Positions 1-8,200 of a stretch of 13,541 bases of DNA are shown in pieces (the first letter of the stretch is position 1; every line of letters starts with the position of its first letter). The notes beneath the pieces were generated by a model that was not told where the DNA came from, did no database searches, and saw nothing but the letters and a program-made list of their open reading frames with translations. A program made the position numbers and the translations under genes. Source of the stretch: Candidatus Rifleibacteriota bacterium (GTDB lineage: Bacteria; Muiribacteriota; Ozemobacteria; Ozemobacterales; Ozemobacteraceae); assembly GCA_028691595.1 (NCBI GenBank), contig JAQUZA010000036.1:1-13541 (forward strand), written 5' to 3'.

Positions 1-621
1 ATCGGTAACTGCTGTCTGACCAATAAATGTGAAGTCAGCCAGTGTTTCGGTGAAGCCTGGCTGAGAGCCAAAGATGCCGGTTCTATCGGTTATGTCGGTG
101 GCACTAACAGCACCTACTGGGATGAAGATTTCTGGTGGGGTGTTGGTCTGCATTCAATCGTAAAACCGAACAACGAAGGCGTTCCTCCGCTCAAAGAAAA
201 AACTGGCCCTGGCGCTTTCGAAGCCATGTTTGAAGGAAATGGCACTTCTAACGCCGGTTTCATGCTGGCTGGCAACCTCGCCGTTGAACAGTCCACTTCA
301 AGCCGCAAACAATACTACTGGGAAGTCTATCTCCTCATGGGTGACCCCTCACTGAAGACCTACATGGGTCAGCCTAAAAATCTTCGTGTCAGCTTTGACA
401 AAGAAATCAGTGCAAGATCTGCTTCAGTCAAAGTTAACGCTCCCGCTGGTTCATATGTTGGTATCAGCCACGAAAATAATCTTCTTGGTGCCGGTTATGT
501 CTGCGCCGAAGGCTATGCTGTAATCAACCTCAGTTCTGTTCCTGCTTCAGGTGAAGCCATGGTCGTTGTTTCAGCTGCTAATGCAGTTCCTTACATCGGT
601 TCCATTAATATTCTTCCCTGA
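1..621 (+). CDS. Gingipain-type (family C25) cysteine peptidase, 3' end only
   Basis: The reading frame is open from the first base of the window and ends at TGA 619-621, giving 206 residues of a larger protein. Residues 1-20 (beginning IGNCCLTN and running into CFGEAW) align with the segment of gingipain R that holds the catalytic cysteine and then CFAEALMRA. The 11-residue spacing between the two cysteines makes Cys4 (codon 10-12) the likely nucleophile. Next come GYVGGTNSTYW and, near residue 113, WEVYLLMGDPSL, equivalent to the gingipain 'FGDPSLLV' stretch that closes the catalytic domain. Residues 121-206 form a beta-rich Ig-like domain, as in the C25 family. The protein ends at that domain, with no visible type IX sorting domain or C-terminal anchor. 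The catalytic His and any signal peptide would lie upstream of the window. Family members are secreted endopeptidases; the substrate here is unknown. I am confident of the family, not of specificity. Confidence 0.85.
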   Translation: MGNCCLTNKCEVSQCFGEAWLRAKDAGSIGYVGGTNSTYWDEDFWWGVGLHSIVKPNNEGVPPLKEKTGPGAFEAMFEGNGTSNAGFMLAGNLAVEQSTSSRKQYYWEVYLLMGDPSLKTYMGQPKNLRVSFDKEISARSASVKVNAPAGSYVGISHENNLLGAGYVCAEGYAVINLSSVPASGEAMVVVSAANAVPYIGSINILP

Positions 622-637
622 TCGAACCGTTTAAATT

Positions 638-690
638 CCGGCAGGCGTGTGGGCGCTCGAGCGTTCATATGTCTGCCGGTTTATTTTACA
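638..690 (+). terminator. Long hairpin terminator of the C25 peptidase gene
   Basis: The arms 638-656 and 661-679 pair over about 19 positions (CCGGCAG at the base with CTGCCGG, CGC with GCG near the tip), with several G-U pairs and a TCGA loop at 657-660. A T-rich stretch (TTTATTTTA, 680-688) follows. The position, 16 bases after the stop codon, fits intrinsic termination. The G-U pairs make the stem much better on the RNA of this strand than on the opposite one, which supports + strand use. Confidence 0.8.
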
Positions 691-831
691 CGTTTTTAAA
701 AAAAAGAATTGGCTGTTATGCCATTGAATGGGACCTTTTAAAGGCGGCTTCACTGTGAATCTATTATTTTGCCGGTAGCCGGAGAAATCCTTGAACTGCT
801 TTTTAATATGGTGAAATAATTGAAGCCTCGG

Positions 832-2532
832 TCAGGATTTTGCTTCAGATACTCTTAAAGTTGGTAGATTTCCGGTCATTTCCATCTGTAAAGCCAGGCC
901 AGGTGATTTTTGTGTCACTTCATCGGGTAGAATTCTACTCAGGGCCTCAACACGAAGTTTGGAGTTAACATCGCCACTTTTTTGCGCAAGCTGAAAACAA
1001 CCACTGGCAAGAAACGGGTTGCGTAGATAGCCTTGAGCACCTGTTAAAAATAGCTCTCCAAGGGGAAGCCACTTCTGATTACCTTCGGTCATTACTCTCT
1101 GGCGAAAACTGCGAATCAGCCTGCGGATATTCTGGTTTTTTCCCTGGTGACTTTCGAGCCACTCCTGGGCACTGTTTATGGCTCGTTCAACGCCCTCAAC
1201 ACTCAGAGATTTTTCAAGTGCTTCGAATGGGCCTGGAAATGGTAGATGAAACCCAAGATATTGTGCCAGATTGCACCATTTATGAGCTTCTTCCGGGTTT
1301 TTCGCGATCCCTTTACCATCCTGATTTAGAATTCCCCAGGTGAAAATGGCCTGAGTATTTGCTGAATCTATCGCCGCCATAAAACGCTCTTTAAGCCAGT
1401 CTTTGTCAATATTCAGTTTGGTGCCCTCAATCAGCGAATTCCAGCAGAATTCGATAGCCTGAAAGCTCCCTCGCGAAATAGCCTGAATCAGTAATTCAGA
1501 AGCTTCCTCCTGATTGCTTGTTACCCCTAAGCCCAGAGCGAGTTTTTCACCAAGCCGTGCCATTGCAGGAGGAAACCCATCTCCAGCAAGATTCCGATAA
1601 AAAGTTTCTGATTCCTGGTAATCCAGAAGAAAGATATGACACTCCTTTCCTTCAAGAATTTCAGCGAATCTGAGGGTGCCTTCTAGCTCTCCAAGGCTTC
1701 GTTTGAGGTTATCCAAAATCTTCAAACGGCAGTCACTGGAATGCCAGGATTTTTTTATTTCCAGCGAAGAATCTGACTGGGCCTTGAGTATTTCATCCTG
1801 TGAAAGCTTTTTAGAGATAGATTCCCTTGCTTTAACGCTGGCCAGGTCGCCGAAAAAAGCTCCGAGATTAAACCATTTATAGGCCTCAGAGTAATTAACG
1901 TCTCTGCCAGAAGCATTCGCAAAAATTTTCCCGATGCGAAAAAAAGCGTAGGGCAACTTTTGCCGGGCGGCACGATTATAAAATTCAAAAGCCAGATCAT
2001 AATTTTTTATTTCGGCCGGGCCATTCTCGCATAACTCACCAAAGTAGCACTCAGCCAGCGAGATGCCTGCATCGGCAAATGGCTTGATTTTATCACGGCC
2101 CTCCAGGAAGTAATCGTTTTCAATCGCTCGTATTCCTGCCAGAAACTCGCTCATTTCCTCATCAGATGGTGATGAGTTTTTAACTTTGCCTCTTCGATGC
2201 AATGCCTCCCATTCTTTTGTAATGAAGCAGGCTACGCATACTGGTTGCCTTTCAAAGACGGGCTTCTCTGAGGTACGAAAACCATTGCAGAATACACACA
2301 AACGATTGTCAGATTTCAATTCGATAAAGTGGGCATCATAATCGGCATTTTCAGTGTAATAATCAATGTTGTCCGGGTGCCAGGTTTTTACATAGAACTT
2401 TCCACACAAGGGGCACGTCCAGAGTTCATCCTGAGGGGCATACTGACCGCACACATGATTTGGGGAATCGCGGACAAAATTCAGTTTTCCTCCGCACAAG
2501 CAGACTTCCTCGGGGGTGTCAATAATTGCCAT
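832..2532 (-). CDS. Sel1-like repeat protein with N-terminal zinc-ribbon-like Cys clusters
   Basis: This is a 566-residue protein with no signal peptide or membrane segment, so probably cytoplasmic. The N-terminus has paired cysteines suggesting metal binding: C11/C13 and C28, then C40/C43 (CPLCG); a second set is C79/C82 (CVFC) and C99/C102 (CVAC), the arrangement of a zinc ribbon. From about residue 155 on there are degenerate Sel1-like (TPR-related) helical repeats. The clearest is near 177-240, with AFEFYNRAA and AYKWFNLGAFFGD; others lie near 320-355, 390-450 (AHKWCNLAQYLG) and 490-530. Sel1 repeats usually form protein-interaction solenoids, so an adaptor or scaffold role is inferred; no enzymatic motif is visible. 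The ATG at 2532 follows an excellent ribosome site (AGGAGG, 2547-2542, nine to ten bases away). The gene stands alone, divergent from hydF. Family call is solid; function is unknown. Confidence 0.82.
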   Translation of the reverse strand: MAIIDTPEEVCLCGGKLNFVRDSPNHVCGQYAPQDELWTCPLCGKFYVKTWHPDNIDYYTENADYDAHFIELKSDNRLCVFCNGFRTSEKPVFERQPVCVACFITKEWEALHRRGKVKNSSPSDEEMSEFLAGIRAIENDYFLEGRDKIKPFADAGISLAECYFGELCENGPAEIKNYDLAFEFYNRAARQKLPYAFFRIGKIFANASGRDVNYSEAYKWFNLGAFFGDLASVKARESISKKLSQDEILKAQSDSSLEIKKSWHSSDCRLKILDNLKRSLGELEGTLRFAEILEGKECHIFLLDYQESETFYRNLAGDGFPPAMARLGEKLALGLGVTSNQEEASELLIQAISRGSFQAIEFCWNSLIEGTKLNIDKDWLKERFMAAIDSANTQAIFTWGILNQDGKGIAKNPEEAHKWCNLAQYLGFHLPFPGPFEALEKSLSVEGVERAINSAQEWLESHQGKNQNIRRLIRSFRQRVMTEGNQKWLPLGELFLTGAQGYLRNPFLASGCFQLAQKSGDVNSKLRVEALSRILPDEVTQKSPGLALQMEMTGNLPTLRVSEAKS

Positions 2533-2541
2533 GAATTGTTT

Positions 2542-2547
2542 CCTCCT
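2542..2547 (-). promoter_or_regulatory. Shine-Dalgarno site of the Sel1-like gene
   Basis: On the minus strand AGGAGG lies nine bases before the ATG at 2532, a near-perfect match to the anti-Shine-Dalgarno sequence. It fixes the start codon of the Sel1-like gene. Confidence 0.8.
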
Positions 2548-2600
2548 GCTGCCTTTCGTATCTAATATTTAGTAAGGCAAATAAATCATCTCATGTAAAA

Positions 2601-2609
2601 ATTATACCA
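2601..2609 (-). promoter_or_regulatory. Extended -10 promoter for the Sel1-like gene
   Basis: On the minus strand the sequence TGGTATAAT is a perfect extended -10 element (TGn followed by TATAAT). No good -35 hexamer is seen 17 bases upstream, which is usual for extended -10 promoters. Transcription would start near 2594, leaving a leader of about 60 bases before the ATG. Prediction from sequence only. Confidence 0.6.
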
Positions 2610-2917
2610 GCAAGTCAGAATAACCGCGACCATGATAAAGCCTGGCAATGCAGGCAATAAGAATGAAACATCCCTGAATAAAGATTTTGCTGGAAATTTG
2701 TGGCGAAATAGTTGATAATAAAATGGTTGTGTAAATTTTCACAATCAGCCGACCCTTTGGTTAGCTAATCTCAGACACTTCAGTCTGGTTTTTAATACTG
2801 GCATGCTGAATCGATGGATGAAAAAATTTAGGAACGAATGTGAGCAGTCTTCTTTTTAAGAATTGCTGCAGACTGGTTTATCAGTTCATTCGGCACAAAC
2901 ATGAAAGGTTGGTAACA

Positions 2918-4123
2918 ATGCAGGCGACACCACGTGGAATCCGACCACATATTGCAATTTTCGGCCGGCGTAATGTCGGCAAGTCTTCGCTGATCAATGC
3001 CCTGACTGACCAGGAGATAGCTCTGGTTTCAGCCACAGCCGGAACGACAGCTGACCCTGTTTATAAAAACATCGAACTGCTGCCATTCGGGCCGGTTGTT
3101 TTGATTGATACAGCCGGGCTCGATGATGTGGGTGAACTTGGAAAACTGCGAGTGGAAGCAAGCATTAAAGTGCTGAAAAAAACAGATATGGCATTGGTTG
3201 TTCTTGAGCCGGCGGCCCATCTGCACGAGTCAGAAAAAGAATTGCTTGAAATGCTCAAACGGCATAAAATTCAGTTTCTGGTTGTGGTAAACAAGTGCGA
3301 AACTGGCCCGGTTGCAGAGAGTCTGCGCCGGGAGATCGCTGCTTACGGAGTCGAGATTGCCCTTGTCAGCACGTTGACACGCGCAGGAATCGACGAACTG
3401 CGTTCTCAGAAGATGCAGGATGGCCTGAAGGGTTTTGATTCAGGGGTAATTGTCGGCGATTTGATAAAACCACGCGAAGTTGTCATTCTTGTTACTCCAA
3501 TCGATATTTCAGCGCCGAAGGGCCGGCTTATTCTACCGCAGGTTCAAACCATCAGAGATCTTCTCGATGCCGATGCCATAACAATGGTGGTCAAGGAAAC
3601 CGAATTGAAGGCAGCAGTAGCAGTTTTGCGTGAGCCACCTGTGCTGGTAGTCACCGATTCTCAGGTCTTTTTTAAAGTGGCGGCAGATTTGCCTCCGGGT
3701 ATTGCCTTTACTAGTTTTTCTGTATTGTTTGCGCGTTACAAGGGTGATTTGCCGGCCTATGTAGAAGGTGTTGCCGCTTTGCATAAAAAAGGCGCTGCGG
3801 CAAAAGTTCTTATTTCTGAGTCTTGTACTCACCATCAGATGGAAGATGACATTGGTCGCGTCAAACTACCAAAATGGATCAGGCAGAAATATGGCGAGAG
3901 TGTTCAATTTGACTTCTGTCAGGGCGTTAATTTCCCGGAAGATCTTCAGAAATATGATCTGGTGGTGCAGTGTGGCGGCTGTATGACCAACCGTCGCGAT
4001 ATACTTGCCCGTATCGATGCCTGCCATGCAGCCGGGGTTCCAATAACGAATTATGGAATTCTGATCGGACATCTGCATGGTGTTCTTGACCAGGCCATTA
4101 AACCTTTTGGTCTCAGTCTGTAA
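2918..4123 (+). CDS. hydF: [FeFe]-hydrogenase H-cluster maturation GTPase HydF
   Basis: HydF is the scaffold on which HydE and HydG build the two-iron subcluster that is delivered to [FeFe]-hydrogenase HydA in the cytoplasm. From the ATG at 2918 the protein has 401 residues, close to known HydF proteins (about 400), and starts MQATPRG as the family does. An AAAGG ribosome site ends nine bases upstream. The GTPase domain shows the P-loop GRRNVGKSS (16-24), AGTTADP for switch I (about 41-47), DTAGLDD (64-70) and NKCE (125-128), where the usual NKxD aspartate is Glu. The C-terminal iron-sulfur domain has CTHH (C303, H305) and CGGC (C352, C355). The residue before CGGC is Gln351, whereas many HydFs have His there. 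No hydE, hydG or hydA is in the window. Identity is near certain. Confidence 0.96.
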   Translation: MQATPRGIRPHIAIFGRRNVGKSSLINALTDQEIALVSATAGTTADPVYKNIELLPFGPVVLIDTAGLDDVGELGKLRVEASIKVLKKTDMALVVLEPAAHLHESEKELLEMLKRHKIQFLVVVNKCETGPVAESLRREIAAYGVEIALVSTLTRAGIDELRSQKMQDGLKGFDSGVIVGDLIKPREVVILVTPIDISAPKGRLILPQVQTIRDLLDADAITMVVKETELKAAVAVLREPPVLVVTDSQVFFKVAADLPPGIAFTSFSVLFARYKGDLPAYVEGVAALHKKGAAAKVLISESCTHHQMEDDIGRVKLPKWIRQKYGESVQFDFCQGVNFPEDLQKYDLVVQCGGCMTNRRDILARIDACHAAGVPITNYGILIGHLHGVLDQAIKPFGLSL

Positions 4124-4156
4124 TTAAGTCGCCAGTGGTGCAGTGGCTACAATAGC

Positions 4157-4195
4157 AAAGCGGCCCGGTTGATCTGATCAACCGGGCCGCTTTTT
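4157..4195 (+). terminator. Hairpin terminator between hydF and fabH, possibly bidirectional
   Basis: The arms 4160-4173 and 4177-4190 are perfectly complementary (GCGGCCCGG / CCGGGCCGC plus TTGAT / ATCAA) and are followed by TTTTT at 4191-4195. It lies 36 bases past the hydF stop. The left side has only AAA (4157-4159), so it should also act on converging fabH transcripts, but less strongly. Confidence 0.9.
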
Positions 4196-4212
4196 ATGCT
4201 GACGGAAAAAAA

Positions 4213-5226
4213 TCAAACTCTGGGAGTGGTGTAGCTTCCCCAGCGGAATGGCATTATGCCATAGGTAAGCCCACCGCCGAAGCCGACGATCAATATGATA
4301 TCGCCCTGCTTGATGCGCCCTTCCTGCAGGGCCTCATGCATTGCAATCGGAATTGAAGCGGCAACGGTATTTCCATAGCGCTGAATGTTGAAATAAAACT
4401 TGTCAAGGGGGCAGTTGAAGCGTTTGGCAGCTGATTCAAGAATGCGGATATTGGCCTGGTGTGGAATAATAAGCGCTACGTCATCGAGGGTCAGATTGTT
4501 GCGCTGCAAAAGATCTTCGATCATATCTCCGACAATTTTCGTCGAGAACTTGAAGACCTCTTTGCCATTTATTTTCAGGTAATGTTCACGGTTCTGGATT
4601 GTTTCTAAAGTGGGGCGACTTGCCGACCCGCCATTGGGAATCATTATGTATTCGGCACCACTGCCGATAGCACCGAGAATAACGTCGAACGCTCCTTCGT
4701 CTGCGGAGCCCGGAGAAAAAACGGTGGCACCCACACCGTCACCAAACAGCACACATGAATTGCGATCGGTAAAATCAAGAATGCGTGTGGTCACATCGCC
4801 ACCGACTACCAGAATATTATTGTAAACGCCGGTGGCGATAAACTGGCTGGCAACTGAAGATGCATAAACAAAACCAGTGCAGGCAGCCTGCAGGTCAAAA
4901 GCTGCGGCGCGCGTGCAGCCCAGTCTGTCCTGGAGCATGCAGGCGGTTGAAGGCACCTGGTAGTCAGGTGAAAAAGTGGCAAAGATGATCAGGTCGATGT
5001 CTTCAGGTTTAAGACCGGCGTTTTCAATGGCCTGTTTGCAGGCCGGTATCGACAGATCGAGCATGGTTTCGCCTTCAGACAGCATTCGGCGTTCTTTAAT
5101 GCCTGTGCGGGTAAAAATCCATTCGTCAGTGGTGTCAACCATTTTTTCAAGGTCAAAATTGGTTACAACCTTCTGGGGCAGGCTGATTCCTGTGCCTGAG
5201 ATCACAGCTTTTCTAAGTGATTTCAT
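4213..5226 (-). CDS. fabH: Beta-ketoacyl-ACP synthase III (FabH)
   Basis: FabH starts type II fatty acid synthesis by condensing an acyl-CoA, typically acetyl-CoA, with malonyl-ACP in the cytoplasm. From the ATG at 5226 the protein has 337 residues, near the family's 315-335. The thiolase-fold catalytic triad is complete: Cys116 in LQAACTGF, His256 in IIPHQAN and Asn286 in RYGNTVAASIP. DTTDEWIFTRTGIKER (31-46) is the family's N-terminal signature and GFGGGLTYG lies near the C-terminus. An in-frame TTG at 5256 would add 10 residues, but it lies inside the predicted -10 box, while the ATG has AAGGAG four bases upstream, so the ATG is preferred. The gene follows the dnaE-like gene by 64 bases on the same strand and has its own promoter candidate. 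No other fab genes or acpP are nearby. A FabH-like homologue in a special pathway cannot be excluded. Confidence 0.94.
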   Translation of the reverse strand: MKSLRKAVISGTGISLPQKVVTNFDLEKMVDTTDEWIFTRTGIKERRMLSEGETMLDLSIPACKQAIENAGLKPEDIDLIIFATFSPDYQVPSTACMLQDRLGCTRAAAFDLQAACTGFVYASSVASQFIATGVYNNILVVGGDVTTRILDFTDRNSCVLFGDGVGATVFSPGSADEGAFDVILGAIGSGAEYIMIPNGGSASRPTLETIQNREHYLKINGKEVFKFSTKIVGDMIEDLLQRNNLTLDDVALIIPHQANIRILESAAKRFNCPLDKFYFNIQRYGNTVAASIPIAMHEALQEGRIKQGDIILIVGFGGGLTYGIMPFRWGSYTTPRV

Positions 5227-5230
5227 GTGA

Positions 5231-5236
5231 CTCCTT
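5231..5236 (-). promoter_or_regulatory. Shine-Dalgarno site of fabH
   Basis: AAGGAG on the minus strand, four bases before the ATG at 5226. The spacing is slightly short, but it supports this start over the upstream TTG. Confidence 0.6.
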
Positions 5237-5255
5237 AAAGTGCTGAAGCTCGGCA

Positions 5256-5284
5256 ATATTACTTTATTCTAACCCTCAAGTCAA
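5256..5284 (-). promoter_or_regulatory. Sigma-70-type promoter candidate for fabH
   Basis: On the minus strand TTGACT (5284-5279) is followed after exactly 17 bases by TAATAT (5261-5256). It sits just past the dnaE-like stop codon and about 30 bases before the fabH ATG, so fabH may be transcribed independently with a leader of roughly 20 bases. The -35 box matches five of six consensus bases and the -10 box four. Confidence 0.55.
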
Positions 5285-5290
5285 GACTCA

Positions 5291-8200
5291 TTAAATGGTG
5301 CTCTCATGGAGTTTAATCGTTTCGCCGTGCACTGTTATCGCGCCCTGGTCTAGTTTTACCCGGCCGGTTATTTCCAGCACCGAAGAATGGCTAAACGGTA
5401 ACTGATTCCTGTTCCAGGCCGCCGGAAACATTACCACTTCTATCAGGCCTGTCTGGTCTTCGAGGGTGAGAAACTTCATACGCTCTCCCCTTGATGTTGT
5501 AACCGATTTGGCTGCAATCAACAACCCGAAAACTTTGACCCGGCGTTCGGCCATTTGTCTGAGTTTCTCGGCATTACAAACTCCCTCTGGTCTGCGGAAA
5601 ATTTCGAGAGGATGTCCGGAAACGCTGAAACCGAGAGATCTCATTTCTGAAAGGATGAGCCTCTCGCGCGTATCTGCCTGTGCGGCCAAAGGTGGAAGAG
5701 ATGGATTCTCTTCGCAGAAAAGGCTGTTGCCTGGGGACAATTTTATGTGCCAGCGAATTGATGCCTGAGAGCCAAAACAGCTCATTGCTCCGCTGTTTAT
5801 CAAAGCATCGAGCTCATCAGCGGCAGGTTGTATCCGCCCGGCAAAATCAGCTACCGAGGAAAATTTTCTGACGAGCCGCTGCGAGAGAATTTTGTCGATG
5901 GTTTTCAGCTGCAATCCGGTAATAAATTTCAGACCGGTTAAAAGAGTATTGTCGCTACAGGTAAACTCCATACTGCTCTGATTTATATCGGGGGGACGAA
6001 TTTGCAGCCCCAGGCGCAGCGACTCTGAGATATAGGCCTGGGTGCCGTAGAAACCGCCACCATTATTGATTACAGCTGCCATGAACTGACCCGGAAAATG
6101 TAGCTTGAGCCAGAGGAGCTCAAGCGATAAAACAGCATAAGATGCGCTGTGAGCTTTGCAGAATGCGTAACCGCAGAAACTGCTTATCTGGCGCCAGATT
6201 TCCCCGGCAGTTTTAATGTCTGTACCATGGGCTGCAGCTCCCTCAATAAAGCGGGTTCTGGTTTCCTGCATCCTGTTTGGGTCTCTCTCTTTGCCGCTCA
6301 TGGCGCGACGGAGCATGTCTGCCTCGGCAAGGGTAAAACCGGCAATATGGTGAGCAACTTTCATTACGTCTTCCTGATAGACCATGACCCCGTGGGTATC
6401 TGCCAGCAGGCTGCCCATGGCCGGGTGGAGTGGTTTCCAACCGTCAGGGTGGTGATGTCGCCTGATATATTCCTGCATCATACCGCTTTCGGCAACGCCC
6501 GGTCTGATTATTGAGCTTGCGGCAATCAGGCCTTTGTAATTGTTGCAGGCAAGTTTTTCCAACAGGCCACGCATTCCGGGAGATTCGATATAAAAAACTC
6601 CCATGGTCAGGCCTTTGGCGAGAGCATTGGCAACCAGAGGGTCTTTTTCAATCACTTCAGGATCAGAAGGTGGTTGGTATGGCTTATTTTCATCAGAATC
6701 ATTAATTGTTGCCGGCGAAATTTCACGATGTTTTACCAGGTCAGAATAAACGCCTAGCGAACGCTGCGAAAGCAGATCAAGTTTAACCAGCCCAAACTTT
6801 TCTATGCCATGCATCTCGAGCTGAGTGATTGGCAGCACTTTGCTTGACGGCATTGTTGGGGTGAAATCGTAAATTGATCCGGGCGCAATTACGATTCCTC
6901 CAGCATGAATCGAAAAATGGACGGGAAGGCCTTCAATTTGCGATGCAAGCCCGAAAAGTGGCTTGAGTGTTTCAAGACGTTCAGCCGGAAGATTGTAGCG
7001 TGACTGCCTTGCCGGATCGGAAAGAAACTCTGCCAGTGATGAGTGTCCGACCAATGAGGTGGCTGCATCGAGGTCAGCTTTTTTTATGCCCAGCGCTTTG
7101 CCGGTTTCGCGCAGGGCTGCACGCCCTCTGAGGCTGATATGAGTGCTGATCATGGCGACTTTTTCTTCTCCCCAGCGTTGCAGCAGGTGTTCGTAAATCT
7201 GGTCTCTTATTCGCCATGAAAAATCAAGATCGATGTCGGGAGGTGATTTGCGGGCAGAATTGAGAAAACGCTCAAAGTAGAGCTGGTGCTTGATCGGGTC
7301 GACCTGGGTGAAGTCGAGAACATAGCTGATCAGGCTGTTGGCAGCTGATCCACGTCCCAGGACCCGATGTCCGAGTTCTCTTGCTTTGGAAGTGATGTCA
7401 TTGACTACCAGAAAGTAATCTGCAAAGCCCAGGTTTGCGATAACCTGCAACTCATTTTCAAAACGGCTTTGGATTTCAGGGGTTATGGAATTGTAACGAC
7501 GCTTTAGACCGCTGAGAGCGAGGCTGCGCAGCATCGTGCATGATTCTGCTCTTGTTGGAAAAAATTCAGGCATGTGCAGAGGCCCTTCTTCAGGAATCCA
7601 GGTAGGTTGTCTGGCAAACTGAAGATTCGCCCGGGCCGCATTTGGAAACCTTTTTGCCAGTTCCAGGCATCTCGACAGGTCGCCGGGGCTCTGGGCAACG
7701 AGAAGGGGTATGTCTGAAAGAAGACTGCCGGTCCTAATTGAGCGCACCAGCCTTATCAGATTTACGTCAGCCTTACCGGCAAGCAGAAGGTCAGGGGCAA
7801 TTATTGGCGAAATCGACAACCTTCCAGCAAAATCGATAATTTGACTTTGTGCCTGCAGCGAAAAGCCTGGTTGAATTGCCAGAAAGCATTGCCAACCGGT
7901 TGAAAGCAATTGTTCAGTTGCGTCGAGTGCCACGGGCCCTGATATAATTATTCGCCCCCTGCCATTCAGTCTTAGCCACCTGCTGATTTCGGGTAAGACA
8001 CTGCATTTTTCAATTTTCAGACGATGAAATAACGAAACAGAACGATTCAGGCTCGAGAAGCCTGAACGATCATCAGGGTAAAAGAGCAGGTTCGCAGCCG
8101 GGCTCAGTGAACATCTGATGCCGGCAAGCAAATGCAGGTCATTGGTTCTGGCCGCTTTTAATGCTTCATGCAGGCCTGCAAAAGTCATCTCATCGGTCAA

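Larger units (their letters stand above)
2533..2917. other. Divergent intergenic region between the Sel1-like gene and hydF
   Basis: This AT-rich stretch of 385 bases contains the promoter and ribosome site of the Sel1-like gene at its left end. It also holds a small hairpin (GCCTG/CAGGC, 2640-2655) and another (CAGAC/GTCTG, 2772-2787) followed by GGTTTTTAA. A GTG at 2840 opens hydF's frame 26 codons early and has AGGA six bases before it, but the extra residues do not look like HydF. I see no convincing promoter for hydF; a GATAAT at 2714-2719 lacks a good -35 partner. No RNA gene was recognised. Confidence 0.5.

Noticed and set aside
2840..2917. A 26-residue N-terminal extension of HydF from a GTG codon
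   Set aside because: Known HydF proteins begin close to the TPRG motif, the ATG at 2918 has its own ribosome site, and the extension looks unlike any targeting signal. Kept only as a low-interest observation.
5227..5256. A TTG start adding ten residues to FabH
   Set aside because: It falls within the predicted -10 box of the fabH promoter and has no ribosome site; the ATG at 5226 has AAGGAG upstream and gives the usual FabH N-terminus.
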